Of a stretch of DNA of 64,000 nt, positions 53,020 through 63,083 are shown in pieces (within the stretch, counting starts at the first letter, position 1; each line of letters begins with the position of its first letter). The notes under the pieces are model-generated. The model made no database searches and was not told where the DNA came from. It was given only the letters and a program-made list of their open reading frames with translations. A program made the translations under genes and the position numbers. The stretch is taken from contig CAJTRZ010000007.1 of assembly GCA_910578975.1 (NCBI GenBank), positions 1 through 64,000 on the forward strand. The letters are read 5' to 3'. The DNA is from an uncultured Eubacterium sp. Its GTDB lineage: Bacteria > Bacillota > Clostridia > Lachnospirales > Lachnospiraceae.

Positions 53020-53796
53020 ATGGATATTATAAATTTAGGAAAAAAAATAAAATCGTTACGAGATAAAGACGGTCGTTCGCAAGAATGGGTTTCCAAACAA
53101 ATTGGAACTACTAGACAAACATATGCTAAATGGGAAACCGGGCAAACCGTACCAGATATTGAAATGATTTGCAGGATAGCGGATTTATTCAATATATCTT
53201 TGGACGAATTGACAGATAGGCATATAGATGCAAACAAAAACGCTAACAACATTAAAACCTATGCTGATGCCTTCCGAGCGCTCTTTGCTATCGGACAAAA
53301 CATAGAACATTTTTCCTTTGAAAAAGCAAATTTAGTTTTGCTATGCATATTTGCAGATTGGAAAAAAATAAATAATTTATATGTTCAAAATTCAATTGAC
53401 GAAGGAACTTATACTTTTTTTTGTAATTCTATTTACGAGCGATTTAAGGATATTCCTTATATAGAACTAACTAAAGAACAATACATGTTAATATTGAATC
53501 CTTTGAACTTTAAAGAATTGGGGATGTTGGTAGAATCATGCTCCATTGATTTAATTTTAAAAATACTAACCTCTGAAGAAACATATCACTTACTCTCTGA
53601 TTGGGATTTTAACTCTAGTTCATACAAACCTAACAAAAGTTTTGACGAAATTAATGCAAAAAAAGCCTTTTCAAAACTTGAACCAATTTTATTAGAAAGT
53701 TATAATGATTTTGTTAAATTGGCTGAAAGAGAATTTGTATGGTGTCGATTTCCAGAATGGATAATGCAAGAAGACCCACTTCCATTTAATTTTTAG
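53020..53796 (+). CDS. XRE-family repressor (copy 1)
   Basis: 258 residues. Residues 5-62 are a Cro/C1 helix-turn-helix domain (S-Q-E-W-V-S-K-Q-I-G-T-T-R-Q-T-Y-A-K-W-E-T-G) with the usual L-F-N-I-S-L-D-E-L-T end. The remaining 190 residues are helical and unrecognised; they lack the Ser-Lys pair of LexA-type self-cleaving repressors, so induction probably works by ligand or protein contact. TAAGGAG precedes the ATG. Divergent from the excisionase-primase operon. Confidence 0.85.
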   Translation: MDIINLGKKIKSLRDKDGRSQEWVSKQIGTTRQTYAKWETGQTVPDIEMICRIADLFNISLDELTDRHIDANKNANNIKTYADAFRALFAIGQNIEHFSFEKANLVLLCIFADWKKINNLYVQNSIDEGTYTFFCNSIYERFKDIPYIELTKEQYMLILNPLNFKELGMLVESCSIDLILKILTSEETYHLLSDWDFNSSSYKPNKSFDEINAKKAFSKLEPILLESYNDFVKLAEREFVWCRFPEWIMQEDPLPFNF

Positions 53797-53813
53797 ATAT
53801 TTTCTTTCAAAAG

Positions 53814-53832
53814 GGTCACTAAAAAGGTCAGT
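53814..53832 (+). promoter_or_regulatory. Right arm-type integrase sites (copy 1)
   Basis: GGTCACT and GGTCAGT starting 12 bp apart, the same sequence, orientation and spacing as the left arm pair. Confidence 0.65.
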
Positions 53833-53835
53833 AGC

Positions 53836-53872
53836 ACAAAAATAAGGCTCTCCCACTCTCGGGAAAGCCTTT
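53836..53872 (-). terminator. Element-borne rpsR-type terminator (copy 1)
   Basis: Minus-strand stem identical to the chromosomal rpsR terminator (AAGGCT-T-TCCC / GGGA-G-AGCCTT), loop GAGAGT instead of AGAAGA, followed by ATTTTTG. In this internal copy there is no rpsR upstream. Confidence 0.8.
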
Positions 53873-53889
53873 AAAAATCATTATTTTAC

Positions 53890-53917
53890 TCAACTGTATA
53901 TGGCATTAATGCGATAT
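53890..53917. repeat. Internal att core between the two copies (copy 2 of 3)
   Basis: Same 28-bp core as at 44620 and 63160, exactly 9,270 bp from each. Flanked by element right end on the left and element left end on the right, the configuration of a circular-form attP. Confidence 0.93.
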
Positions 53918-54034
53918 AGATTTATGGTTTTTATTACGTTTTATCATGTTTCTTCTTTTACTTATTTTCCCTTTAAATAAGAACTTTGCAGCAGTTTTGG
54001 TTTTATCTGGTTTTGTAACGTGTTTATTAAAAAA

Positions 54035-54053
54035 GGTCACTAAAAGGGTCACT
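54035..54053 (+). promoter_or_regulatory. Left arm-type integrase sites (copy 2)
   Basis: GGTCACT twice, starts 12 bp apart; same as in copy 1. Confidence 0.65.
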
Positions 54054-54111
54054 ATACTTCAAAATATACGTTACAAAAAAAGAACCAGAGCGCTCCAGTC
54101 CTTTTCTATGT

Positions 54112-55347
54112 CTATGATATTTTTATATTATACAGTTTCTGCATTTCGATTTGTTTCTTTTCTTCTGTAACATGAGTGTATATATTCATTGTTGTTGAAA
54201 TATCTCCATGACCCATTATCATTTGAATTGTTTTAACGTTCAAATCATTTTCACACAACCTAGTACAAAATGTATGTCGCATTATGTGGGCTGAAAACTC
54301 TGGCAACAACTCTGGTTCTCTGCGCTCTGCTACAGCAACTTCTATTTCTCTTTCATTTATTCTTTTTACTATTCTTTTAATAACCGAATTAATGGCATCA
54401 CTTATATAAGGTGTTCCGTTCATTGTTGTAAATATAAAATTATTATATCCATCCACTTCCACACCTCTCGGTATACCCAATTTAAACTGCTGCACCTTTT
54501 GCTCATTCAAAGCCTTTCTTACTTCTGGTAATAATGGCACAGTTCTAATTGAGTTTTTTGTCTTAGGTGTGGATATTTTCTGTACCCTCTTTTTATCTGG
54601 CTGAGGTTGATAATAAATTGTTTTCGATACGTTAATAACATTATTCTTCAAATCTATATCATCCCATGTCAAAGCCAATAGTTCGCCTATTCTTAACCCA
54701 GTACCAAAAGCAACTACGAACAATGGCTCGTATATCTTTATTCTAGTATCAGTAGCATTTCCAACGTAATTAATAAACAACTGCTGCTCTCTTTGTGTCA
54801 ATGCAATCTTTTGTTTTTGTTGTTCTTTGCAAAACTCCTTCATAATGTTTATACATGGATTTTTTAAAATAACATCATTTACAACAGCATAGTTAAAAGC
54901 ACTATTGAGCAAATTATTTATATATTTTAACGTTCCTATTGATAGTGTAACGTTATCCTTGCCATTAAGATAATCTGTATACATTTTTATAATATTCATG
55001 CGCTTAATATCTTTTATTTTCATTTTTCCTATTCTATCTTTTACATACCAATCCCAATATTGATTATACCGTGTATATGTCTGCTCTTTTAATTTGCCTT
55101 TTTTGCAGTTCTCCATATAATCTTTAAACCATTTATTGAGAGTAATATTCGAGTAATTGACACCTTCCATCTTTAGCCTTTTTACTTCCTCTTCTTTTTC
55201 CCTAAGTTCAACTAAAGACGTTGAATATATTGTTTTTTGTTGTCCACTGGCATCCGTAAATCTATAACGATACATTCCGTCGCTCCTCTGCTGCTCTCCG
55301 TTCCTTAATACTCTCCCCTTATTATCTGTTCTTTTCTTTCTTGCCAT
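54112..55347 (-). CDS. Tyrosine recombinase/integrase (copy 2)
   Basis: Same 411-residue protein as at 44842-46077, with all catalytic residues. Its neighbouring left core is the internal attP-like junction, so this copy has the context expected of the excised circle. Confidence 0.95.
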   Translation of the reverse strand: MARKKRTDNKGRVLRNGEQQRSDGMYRYRFTDASGQQKTIYSTSLVELREKEEEVKRLKMEGVNYSNITLNKWFKDYMENCKKGKLKEQTYTRYNQYWDWYVKDRIGKMKIKDIKRMNIIKMYTDYLNGKDNVTLSIGTLKYINNLLNSAFNYAVVNDVILKNPCINIMKEFCKEQQKQKIALTQREQQLFINYVGNATDTRIKIYEPLFVVAFGTGLRIGELLALTWDDIDLKNNVINVSKTIYYQPQPDKKRVQKISTPKTKNSIRTVPLLPEVRKALNEQKVQQFKLGIPRGVEVDGYNNFIFTTMNGTPYISDAINSVIKRIVKRINEREIEVAVAERREPELLPEFSAHIMRHTFCTRLCENDLNVKTIQMIMGHGDISTTMNIYTHVTEEKKQIEMQKLYNIKIS

Positions 55348-55508
55348 TTATGACACATCCTTTCTCTTTTTAATATAACGTTACAATAAAAATATTTAAT
55401 GAAGGGCACTTTTACACGGTTACTCAATCCAGTTTTGGACTGGGGAAAACTCCCCAATCGAGGCTAAAAGGGAGTAACTATTTATTACCCCCTCACATCA
55501 TATATGCT

Positions 55509-55778
55509 TTAACTTATCTTGATATTATTGCAATCTATCAACAAAGAAACTGCATACCGAAAACCGTAAACAAAACCCTGCCTTTCCATTTGTGTCTCTA
55601 AGGTTCCTATATGTTCATCAAGTTTTAATTCTGTTTGACTACTTTCTGCCTTACCAAAGAAATTATGATGTTTCATATAGTCCCATAACACCTCACGGCA
55701 TTTTAGGGTTTCCTCAAAATCTTCCCAGTTATCGTATAATTTATCAAAGTTGTTAAAAATTTTCTCTATTTCTTTCAT
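55509..55778 (-). CDS. Small acidic helical protein, unknown (copy 2)
   Basis: Identical to the 89-residue protein at 46239-46508. Confidence 0.65.
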   Translation of the reverse strand: MKEIEKIFNNFDKLYDNWEDFEETLKCREVLWDYMKHHNFFGKAESSQTELKLDEHIGTLETQMERQGFVYGFRYAVSLLIDCNNIKIS

Positions 55779-55793
55779 TCTGCATCACTCCTA

Positions 55794-56069
55794 TTATCTC
55801 ATCTCTAAATAATCCTCCCCCATCATTTCGCCAATCTTCTTAATTGATGTATACATACCATTTTCAACTAAATATAATGCTCTGCTTATATCTTCCGTGG
55901 AATCGCTCTCATACATTCCTACTCTAATTAAATAAAGTGTTGAATATAATTGAGTTATTACAAAAAGTTCCTCGCTAAGTTCATTATATGTCTTGCCATC
56001 TAAGGCTCTTCTAATATCATTCATATATTTTCTTTTATTCTCTAATCTTCTAATTATTAAGTTTTCCAT
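55794..56069 (-). CDS. Small helical protein, unknown (copy 2)
   Basis: Identical to the protein at 46524-46799. Confidence 0.6.
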   Translation of the reverse strand: MENLIIRRLENKRKYMNDIRRALDGKTYNELSEELFVITQLYSTLYLIRVGMYESDSTEDISRALYLVENGMYTSIKKIGEMMGEDYLEMR

Positions 56070-56176
56070 ACTCTTCCCAGTCAAGGTTGGTTTATCATTC
56101 TTGGGGACTGTCTTTATTGATTTTATACATATTCCTTGCTATAATATATATGAGGGGCAAACGCCTCTCTCCCATT

Positions 56177-56219
56177 GAGCCGTTACCTTTTTATGCTCTT
56201 GTGTAACGGTTCTTTTTTT
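56177..56219 (+). terminator. Intrinsic terminator, plus direction (copy 2)
   Basis: Same GAGCCGTTAC / GTAACGGTTC hairpin and T-run as at 46907. Confidence 0.7.
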
Positions 56220-56493
56220 ATGCAATGCTGAAACGCTTGCTGACTGCTGCTTTTAAATATTCATTGTACAAATCAATATGGTCTATCTTAAAAGCCTTGC
56301 TGTCGAATCTGTTTGTTGTAACGTCTTTAAATCTTACTATGTACAATCCAGTATCTAATTCGTTAATGTTCTTGTTTTTCATTTCTTCCTTGATTTCTGC
56401 CTTAATACTGTCAATCTGCTTCTCAAGTTCTGCTTTCTGTTTCTCCAGTTCCTTAATCTTTTCAATTCTGTTGTTTAATGCTCTTGTTCCCAT
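56218..56493 (-). CDS. Coiled-coil protein (copy 2)
   Basis: Identical to the 91-residue protein at 46948-47223. Confidence 0.7.
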   Translation of the reverse strand: MGTRALNNRIEKIKELEKQKAELEKQIDSIKAEIKEEMKNKNINELDTGLYIVRFKDVTTNRFDSKAFKIDHIDLYNEYLKAAVSKRFSIA

Positions 56494-56578
56494 GTTTCAA
56501 TCTCCTTTGCTTTTCTTTAATTTCATGTTATTATACTTAAAAAGGGGATGCCGACGTTTCACAACGTTGGCGATTGCT

Positions 56579-56653
56579 CTACATTTCATCAATGATTGAT
56601 TTGATTAGTAATGCAACTAGTACAATCTTGATGAGTAAGCCGATTAGTAACAT
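56579..56653 (-). CDS. 24-residue hydrophobic membrane peptide (copy 2)
   Basis: Identical to the peptide at 47309-47383, with the same AAAGGGGG Shine-Dalgarno. Confidence 0.5.
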   Translation of the reverse strand: MLLIGLLIKIVLVALLIKSIIDEM

Positions 56654-56813
56654 AGCGTTACCCCCTTTATATGTATTTAAGATTAAAGGCAAGTTACTCG
56701 TTCCACCGTTTGGCTTGTCTTTATCTTATGTATATATTATACACCAAATCTCTGTGTATGCCTATTGACATTATACACAAATATTGAGTGTTTAATTTGT
56801 GCACTTTGTACAC

Positions 56814-56841
56814 TTGTTTTCTGTGTATATCATGCTATAAT
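56814..56841 (+). promoter_or_regulatory. Promoter of the small XRE gene (copy 2)
   Basis: Same TTGTTT / TGC-TATAAT promoter as at 47544. Confidence 0.65.
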
Positions 56842-56917
56842 GATATTATGAAAGAGTGGGATATTTTTTAATTTCGCCCCCCGATATTTCATAATTCTAG
56901 TGAAAGGAGATAAAAAC

Positions 56918-57124
56918 ATGGCTATCAAATATAAGATTGATATACTCACAGAGTTAAAGAACAAAGGTTTTTCAAGTTATCGTATTCGAAAGGAAAAACT
57001 TTTTGGAGAAAGTACGTTACAAAAAATAAGACAAAACGAACTTGTCTCTTGGGAAAACATTGACAAAATATGTGCTCTTTTGGAGTGCCAACCAGGAGAC
57101 CTTATTGAATATGTAAATGATTAA
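56918..57124 (+). CDS. Short XRE-family HTH regulator (copy 2)
   Basis: Identical to the 68-residue protein at 47648-47854. Confidence 0.82.
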   Translation: MAIKYKIDILTELKNKGFSSYRIRKEKLFGESTLQKIRQNELVSWENIDKICALLECQPGDLIEYVND

Positions 57125-57253
57125 CTACTACATAATGTCAAAATCCGTTACAAGAAAATTATTGCTAATCTGATTAAGATATGCTATATTGAGAATAGAA
57201 AAAGGGAAATCCGAAACGGTTAACCCTCAACAATTATAAGTTTATTTAACACA

Positions 57254-57291
57254 AACCGTCATTATTGCGAGTAATGGCGGTTATTTTCTTT
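57254..57291 (+). terminator. Terminator of the small XRE gene (copy 2)
   Basis: Same hairpin as at 47984. Confidence 0.7.
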
Positions 57292-57373
57292 TGTCCTTGA
57301 AAATCTGATAGCACAGACCCACAAGGGCAACAATGAATATACAAATCTGAAATAAATCCGAATATGTAACCAT
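57281..57373 (-). CDS. 30-residue holin-like toxin-type membrane peptide (copy 2)
   Basis: Identical to the peptide at 48011-48103, including leader hairpin and G-rich Shine-Dalgarno. Confidence 0.6.
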   Translation of the reverse strand: MVTYSDLFQICIFIVALVGLCYQIFKDKRK

Positions 57374-57969
57374 TGGCATGCCCCCCCTTTCATTTGTATC
57401 GGAGGGCTTTTTTATACCCTCCGTAAAAAGAGGGTTAACCGCCTCGTTCTTAATTTCCCAATTAACAGCATAACATATTTTACTAATTCGGACAATCACA
57501 ATAATTCTAAAATCTGCTGCACTCTATCTATTATCATTCAAACAGATACATCCTATTTTGTAGTAACGTTTCTTACAGTTCTCTAACAGTTTTGTTAGTG
57601 AGTTGCATAAAAAAATACAACCGTTACCAAAGCAAACATACCCTGCTGTCTTGTATTTTCGTTGCAACGTTGCATTTTATTTACTGCAACGCTAATTTAT
57701 AAATCGTTACAATAAAAGCCGTATTTCGAGCATTTTTATGTATTTGTTTTTCAATCGTGTGTATTGTAACGCTCGTTTTATTTCTCCACAACAACAAACT
57801 GCTGCTGCCCTATCATTTATAATCTGGCAGCACAATTTTGCTCTGCCAATGTGTCCAATTTTGCACTGGTTAACGAAAGCAATCTTGCGTTGGTTGAACT
57901 TTTGATAAATTTTTAGCGAAACTTAAATCATCCATTTTGGATGGCATAGGAGTGAATAAAACGTTCAGG

Positions 57970-58247
57970 GCAAGGTGTCGAAATTTCGACGGTGGTGTTT
58001 TTCATTATTTTGTGAAAAAGCCTAACTTCAACATAGGCTTACAACCGTACTTGATGTACACTTGTTTAGATTTCGGGGTGTCCACTAAGAGAACATCTCA
58101 AGGGTAGGAAAATTGTTCCGTGCCCCGTACCTAAGGGTACACCTCATTTTAGGACATAGGACAACGCAAAATTGCGTTCAGCAAATTAAGGTTCTGATAA
58201 GGTGCAGAATTATTTACCCCCCTAAGTTCAACTTAGGAGGGCTTTTT
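57970..58247 (+). ncRNA. Candidate structured non-coding RNA (copy 2)
   Basis: Same hairpin series and terminator as at 48700-48977. Confidence 0.45.
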
Positions 58248-58276
58248 CCAATTTGGAAATACCCAATCTCCTTTTT

Positions 58277-58367
58277 GGGGACTCCGAAATCTCCGAATAA
58301 TTTTTAGGGTGTCGGAAATGTCGGAATGCTTTTTTTAGGGCTGCCGAAAGTGCCGAATAATATTTCA
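58277..58367. repeat. Three iterons of 30-31 bp (copy 2)
   Basis: Same as at 49007-49097. Confidence 0.6.
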
Positions 58368-58449
58368 TCAGCCTTCCTACGCGCGCGTAACCATGTCAAC
58401 ATATTTTCCTATATGTGCGCAAACCTTAACTATTCTTAACTTTCTGCAT

Positions 58450-58480
58450 AAAAAAACCAACTACCTATATTGATAGTTGG
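58450..58480 (-). terminator. Terminator of the 162-residue protein gene (copy 2)
   Basis: Same hairpin and T-run as at 49180. Confidence 0.9.
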
Positions 58481-58494
58481 CACTATAATTTTAT

Positions 58495-58983
58495 TTAATT
58501 GCGTTGTTCAGATGTGTATTTTTTATAATAATTATTTACTTTCTCAACATCTTCTCTAAATGTGTTCACAATTGCTTTTCCTCTCAATATTTTATTATAG
58601 TTTTTCCTCTGATTCTCGTTTTGAATTTCTTGAACATAATCTAAATCTTTCCATGCATAATGCCACAATTCTGCCGAGCCATCTAATAATATTGGGAGTG
58701 TTGCGCCTTCTGCTTTTTCTCTGAAATCTCCCAGGGTAATATTATGTTTAAGGCAATTGTTCGCAAAACGGAGCGCTGACACTTGTATTTTATCGCTTTC
58801 GTCTAACAATCCTATTTTTTCAATTCTCTCATAACAATCTACTAACCAATGAAGAGCCGTTCCAATAATGAAAAATGTCTTTTCTGCACTATACTTCCCT
58901 GATGACATAGAAAAACACTCTAATTTCCACATTGATTCATTAAGGCAATAAAGCAACATATCAAAATTCTCAATTTTTTTCAT
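58495..58983 (-). CDS. Helical protein of unknown function, possibly HEPN-like (copy 2)
   Basis: Identical to the protein at 49225-49713. Confidence 0.55.
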   Translation of the reverse strand: MKKIENFDMLLYCLNESMWKLECFSMSSGKYSAEKTFFIIGTALHWLVDCYERIEKIGLLDESDKIQVSALRFANNCLKHNITLGDFREKAEGATLPILLDGSAELWHYAWKDLDYVQEIQNENQRKNYNKILRGKAIVNTFREDVEKVNNYYKKYTSEQRN

Positions 58984-59188
58984 TTTTTCTCCCAAACAAA
59001 TTTTTTAGTATTATATCATCCTAACTATCACTATTCAATTATCAATGTACCATACAACCAAAAATCAAACAACATTTTGTGTGCGAAAAAGTACGCATAC
59101 CTTTTGATGGATAAATCTTAACATTTCTTAACACTATCTTGTGGAAATTCAGATAATTATCTAAACCACGTTACAATAAAATACCCTG

Positions 59189-59362
59189 CTACCATTTTGC
59201 ACTCTCAATCAATATATCACTTAACTTTTGTATTCCGTCATTCAACTCAATCAAAGTCGAATTAATATCCTGCAACTGCTGCGTTTCTTTAATCTCACAA
59301 ATTTCATCAGAACAAAAAACACAATCTTTTCTGCACTCTTGATTTATTAATGGACAAAACAT
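59189..59362 (-). CDS. 57-residue Cys-rich protein (copy 2)
   Basis: Identical to the protein at 49919-50092. Confidence 0.65.
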   Translation of the reverse strand: MFCPLINQECRKDCVFCSDEICEIKETQQLQDINSTLIELNDGIQKLSDILIESAKW

Positions 59363-59440
59363 TTTTTATACATCTCCTCACTTACTTTTTATAATTACGT
59401 TACAATAAAAACACGCTCAATTCCTTTATTTATAGGGTTT

Positions 59441-59522
59441 TGTGCATCTTGTGCAAATTTTATGTAAAGTTTTTGAAAATAACCCTATAGGAACTTTACA
59501 TAAAAAATGCACATTTTGCACA
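59441..59522. repeat. 31-bp inverted repeat beside the primase gene (copy 2)
   Basis: Same arms and GTGCA boxes as at 50171-50252. Confidence 0.65.
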
Positions 59523-59528
59523 TTTCTT

Positions 59529-61859
59529 TTATTTCTCGTCAAAAGGGGCAGGTTCTTCTATGTTAACAAATGCTAATTCATAGCCCATAATGACATTATG
59601 GTACGTTCTGCTGTCAACTGTACCAGTAGCACTCCAAAGTCCTCTACTTCTTAATTCAGATATGAAATTCTTTTTGTTTTCAACACCGTATCCGTTATCT
59701 TCGCACCAATTGGAAAATACTTCATAAACGCTTTTTACTGTAACGTTATTTTTTGATTTGATTAACATTTCACTTATAAAATTGCCTATCTTATCAGACT
59801 GGTTTTTATACTCCTCTGTTGCTTTTACAACTGCACTCGGTGGGAGCAGTCCTTCTTTTCTGTAAAGTTCCAATCCTTGTATACACCAATTCAATATACC
59901 CGATAGTTCCCCTTTACTTCTCAATTTATCTTTTAGGTCTTTGTCTTGCTCTTTCAGTGTGAAATGCCTATCAAACAATATCACGTTAATTCTGTCACTA
60001 GAAAACACTGTATTGTCTAATATCTGTGGCAAATGGTTTGTATTAATTACCAACTTAAACTCTGGTATAAAATCAAATTCTCGCTCATATATTTGTCTTG
60101 CTGTGATTGTGTCCCTTCCAGTCATTTGTTTAATCAAGTCAGCACTTAAAACCATTTTCTTTGGTGGCTCTGCTGCATTAACAAACCTTACTCCCTTTAA
60201 TCGTGCAATATCTCCACTTGCTGCTCTACTATCCTTATTTGTCTTTTCTGCCAATGTCTCAGGCTGTATATTCATTGCATAATCGCCTAGCATATAACTT
60301 AAAGTTTCTACAAACGTACTTTTACCGTTTCTTGTAGTAGCACCATACAATATAAACAACTTTTCTTCCTTGTTTTCTCCAGTAAGTGAAATTCCTGCTA
60401 TTTTTTGAAGATACTTTATTTTTTCAATATCCCCCTGCATAATTTCATTGAGAAACTTCTCCCAATGTTCACAAGTAGCAGCAGGGTTATATACAGCATT
60501 ACAAATCTTGCTCAATAGCAAATCTGCATCATGCTTTATTAATGCAACCTTTTGATTTTTCAAATTTAAAACACCATTTTGACAATTTAACAACAATTTG
60601 TTCTTGTCCAAATCCTCATTATACAAATAGTATCTATCTTTGGCATCATTCAACATTGCATTCCTATTCCGTAACTGACAAAGACTATTAATATATTTTC
60701 TATAGTCTCCCCTTCCACCGTTAATGCTTTCAACTTCTGGTGCATATTGCCACAACGCATCTACTAGAAGTTTTGCGCTTTTTCGTGCCTCTAGCCCTTC
60801 CGTGTCCTTTCTCCAACGTGTGCCATCAAAAAACATATAGTCTTTTACATCTGGATTATACCGACTAACATTTTTAAATATATCAGCAAATAACGCTCCA
60901 GAGCCTTTGTCTGATGTATGATAATTTTCTATAGCGTTCACTTTATGCAATCGTGATACAATTTCTTGTATAGTCTGTTGGTCCTGCTCTTGAGTGTATT
61001 TATCTGTAACCGTTACATTAAATGCCTTTTCGCTATTTTCTACTACAGCAGGCAAAATATTTATTTCATCTTGCAGCAGCAGTTGTTCAAATTCCTCTTT
61101 GCTATGCTCTTCAAAATAGTCTGAAATATCGCCCTTTGGAATATTGGGAGTAGGAACAATAATTTTTACACTCTTCGCTATTGTTTTAACGTCATTCTTT
61201 ATAGTTTGAGCAACCCTTTTTCCTGCCTCGTCATTATCAGCAAGTATGTATACTGTTGCATCTTTTAATAACGTTGCAAACTCCTTTTGCCAATCGCCTG
61301 CACCACCATAAGTAAAAGCGTTATACCCTTGTTTTTTTAACGTGTCAACGTCTTTTTCTCCTTCGGGTATAAATATAGGTCTACCTTCTGAAATTGCCTT
61401 ATTTAAAGAATTTATGTTCCCATATATTGCCTTTAATGCCTTTCTTCCGCCACTCTGCTTTAGTCCATATGTAAAGCGCTCATTTTCGAGTTTTCCATAA
61501 AGCATCTTCTTTCCTTCAAGTCTAATCTTAGTAAAAGCATAATTTCCGTTAATAGAAACGTAATTATAAACTGTCTCTATTCTTCGCTTTTCCCTATTTT
61601 CAACATAGGCTTGCCAATTTTGCTTTATAGTATCTGCTTTATAAAAGGTATCTTTCTTTTCAAGTCCTGCTGCTGATAGAATGTTCTCAAGCGTGCATCC
61701 TGCATGACAATGAAATAAAGTACATTTATCTCCCCTTGTAATTGTCAGTGATGCTTGTTTATCATCATGTGCAGGACATTTACACTGTGCTTTATCTCCG
61801 TATTTTTTTGTTACATGAAAGTATTTTAAATTACTCTCATAAATTTCTATATTTGTCAT
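59529..61859 (-). CDS. P4-type primase-helicase (copy 2)
   Basis: Identical to the 776-residue protein at 50259-52589. Confidence 0.93.
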   Translation of the reverse strand: MTNIEIYESNLKYFHVTKKYGDKAQCKCPAHDDKQASLTITRGDKCTLFHCHAGCTLENILSAAGLEKKDTFYKADTIKQNWQAYVENREKRRIETVYNYVSINGNYAFTKIRLEGKKMLYGKLENERFTYGLKQSGGRKALKAIYGNINSLNKAISEGRPIFIPEGEKDVDTLKKQGYNAFTYGGAGDWQKEFATLLKDATVYILADNDEAGKRVAQTIKNDVKTIAKSVKIIVPTPNIPKGDISDYFEEHSKEEFEQLLLQDEINILPAVVENSEKAFNVTVTDKYTQEQDQQTIQEIVSRLHKVNAIENYHTSDKGSGALFADIFKNVSRYNPDVKDYMFFDGTRWRKDTEGLEARKSAKLLVDALWQYAPEVESINGGRGDYRKYINSLCQLRNRNAMLNDAKDRYYLYNEDLDKNKLLLNCQNGVLNLKNQKVALIKHDADLLLSKICNAVYNPAATCEHWEKFLNEIMQGDIEKIKYLQKIAGISLTGENKEEKLFILYGATTRNGKSTFVETLSYMLGDYAMNIQPETLAEKTNKDSRAASGDIARLKGVRFVNAAEPPKKMVLSADLIKQMTGRDTITARQIYEREFDFIPEFKLVINTNHLPQILDNTVFSSDRINVILFDRHFTLKEQDKDLKDKLRSKGELSGILNWCIQGLELYRKEGLLPPSAVVKATEEYKNQSDKIGNFISEMLIKSKNNVTVKSVYEVFSNWCEDNGYGVENKKNFISELRSRGLWSATGTVDSRTYHNVIMGYELAFVNIEEPAPFDEK

Positions 61860-61872
61860 TTATATATCTCCT

Positions 61873-62070
61873 TTAATCGGAAATAGCATTGATATAACGC
61901 TCCACTTTTGAAACATTCCACAACAAACGCTTTCCTATTCTTATTTCTGCTCCTGCCTGCTTTCCTATCTCAACAGCACTGGTTCTTCCACAATTTAATA
62001 GGGACTTTAAACCTTCTGTATCTACAGTTATTGGATTGTCAATCTTTTTAATCTGTGCTTTTCTTGCCAT
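61873..62070 (-). CDS. Small HTH protein, excisionase-like (copy 2)
   Basis: Identical to the 65-residue protein at 52603-52800. Confidence 0.75.
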   Translation of the reverse strand: MARKAQIKKIDNPITVDTEGLKSLLNCGRTSAVEIGKQAGAEIRIGKRLLWNVSKVERYINAISD

Positions 62071-62289
62071 TCCTCTAATCTCCTTTTTGTTTAATTTTAG
62101 TATTCTTTATCGTTGCAACGTCTGTAGTTGTATTGTATAATGTTTTGTAAAGCAACTTCAACATTAGGTAAATAATTTTTACCATCGTTTTTATAATTGT
62201 TAATTATATTTAACATTGTCATCTTTTGTTTGCACATAGCACAAATCAAGTAAATTGTTTTAACATTCAATGTTATAAGGAGATTACAT
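62071..62289. promoter_or_regulatory. Divergent control region with operator-like palindromes (copy 2)
   Basis: Same TAACATT-C-AATGTTA palindrome (62261-62275) and CGTTGCAACG site (62111-62120) as in copy 1. Confidence 0.6.
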
Positions 62290-63066
62290 ATGGATATTAT
62301 AAATTTAGGAAAAAAAATAAAATCGTTACGAGATAAAGACGGTCGTTCGCAAGAATGGGTTTCCAAACAAATTGGAACTACTAGACAAACATATGCTAAA
62401 TGGGAAACCGGGCAAACCGTACCAGATATTGAAATGATTTGCAGGATAGCGGATTTATTCAATATATCTTTGGACGAATTGACAGATAGGCATATAGATG
62501 CAAACAAAAACGCTAACAACATTAAAACCTATGCTGATGCCTTCCGAGCGCTCTTTGCTATCGGACAAAACATAGAACATTTTTCCTTTGAAAAAGCAAA
62601 TTTAGTTTTGCTATGCATATTTGCAGATTGGAAAAAAATAAATAATTTATATGTTCAAAATTCAATTGACGAAGGAACTTATACTTTTTTTTGTAATTCT
62701 ATTTACGAGCGATTTAAGGATATTCCTTATATAGAACTAACTAAAGAACAATACATGTTAATATTGAATCCTTTGAACTTTAAAGAATTGGGGATGTTGG
62801 TAGAATCATGCTCCATTGATTTAATTTTAAAAATACTAACCTCTGAAGAAACATATCACTTACTCTCTGATTGGGATTTTAACTCTAGTTCATACAAACC
62901 TAACAAAAGTTTTGACGAAATTAATGCAAAAAAAGCCTTTTCAAAACTTGAACCAATTTTATTAGAAAGTTATAATGATTTTGTTAAATTGGCTGAAAGA
63001 GAATTTGTATGGTGTCGATTTCCAGAATGGATAATGCAAGAAGACCCACTTCCATTTAATTTTTAG
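62290..63066 (+). CDS. XRE-family repressor (copy 2)
   Basis: Identical to the 258-residue protein at 53020-53796. It runs toward rpsR, and only the arm sites and the element-borne terminator separate the two. Confidence 0.85.
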   Translation: MDIINLGKKIKSLRDKDGRSQEWVSKQIGTTRQTYAKWETGQTVPDIEMICRIADLFNISLDELTDRHIDANKNANNIKTYADAFRALFAIGQNIEHFSFEKANLVLLCIFADWKKINNLYVQNSIDEGTYTFFCNSIYERFKDIPYIELTKEQYMLILNPLNFKELGMLVESCSIDLILKILTSEETYHLLSDWDFNSSSYKPNKSFDEINAKKAFSKLEPILLESYNDFVKLAEREFVWCRFPEWIMQEDPLPFNF

Positions 63067-63083
63067 ATATTTTCTTTCAAAAG

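Larger units (their letters stand above)
44620..53889. mobile_element. Integrated element, copy 1 (9,270 bp)
   Basis: Bounded by the first and second 28-bp cores. Contains a tyrosine integrase beside the left core, seven small genes, a primase-helicase, an excisionase-like gene and a divergent repressor. No structural phage, packaging, relaxase or type IV secretion gene. AT content and codon use are similar to the host. Directly followed by an identical-looking second copy. Confidence 0.92.

Noticed and set aside
52827..53252. A 141-codon open frame antisense to the repressor start
   Set aside because: It covers the control region and the repressor's conserved HTH codons in antisense and shows no ribosome-binding site or family pattern.
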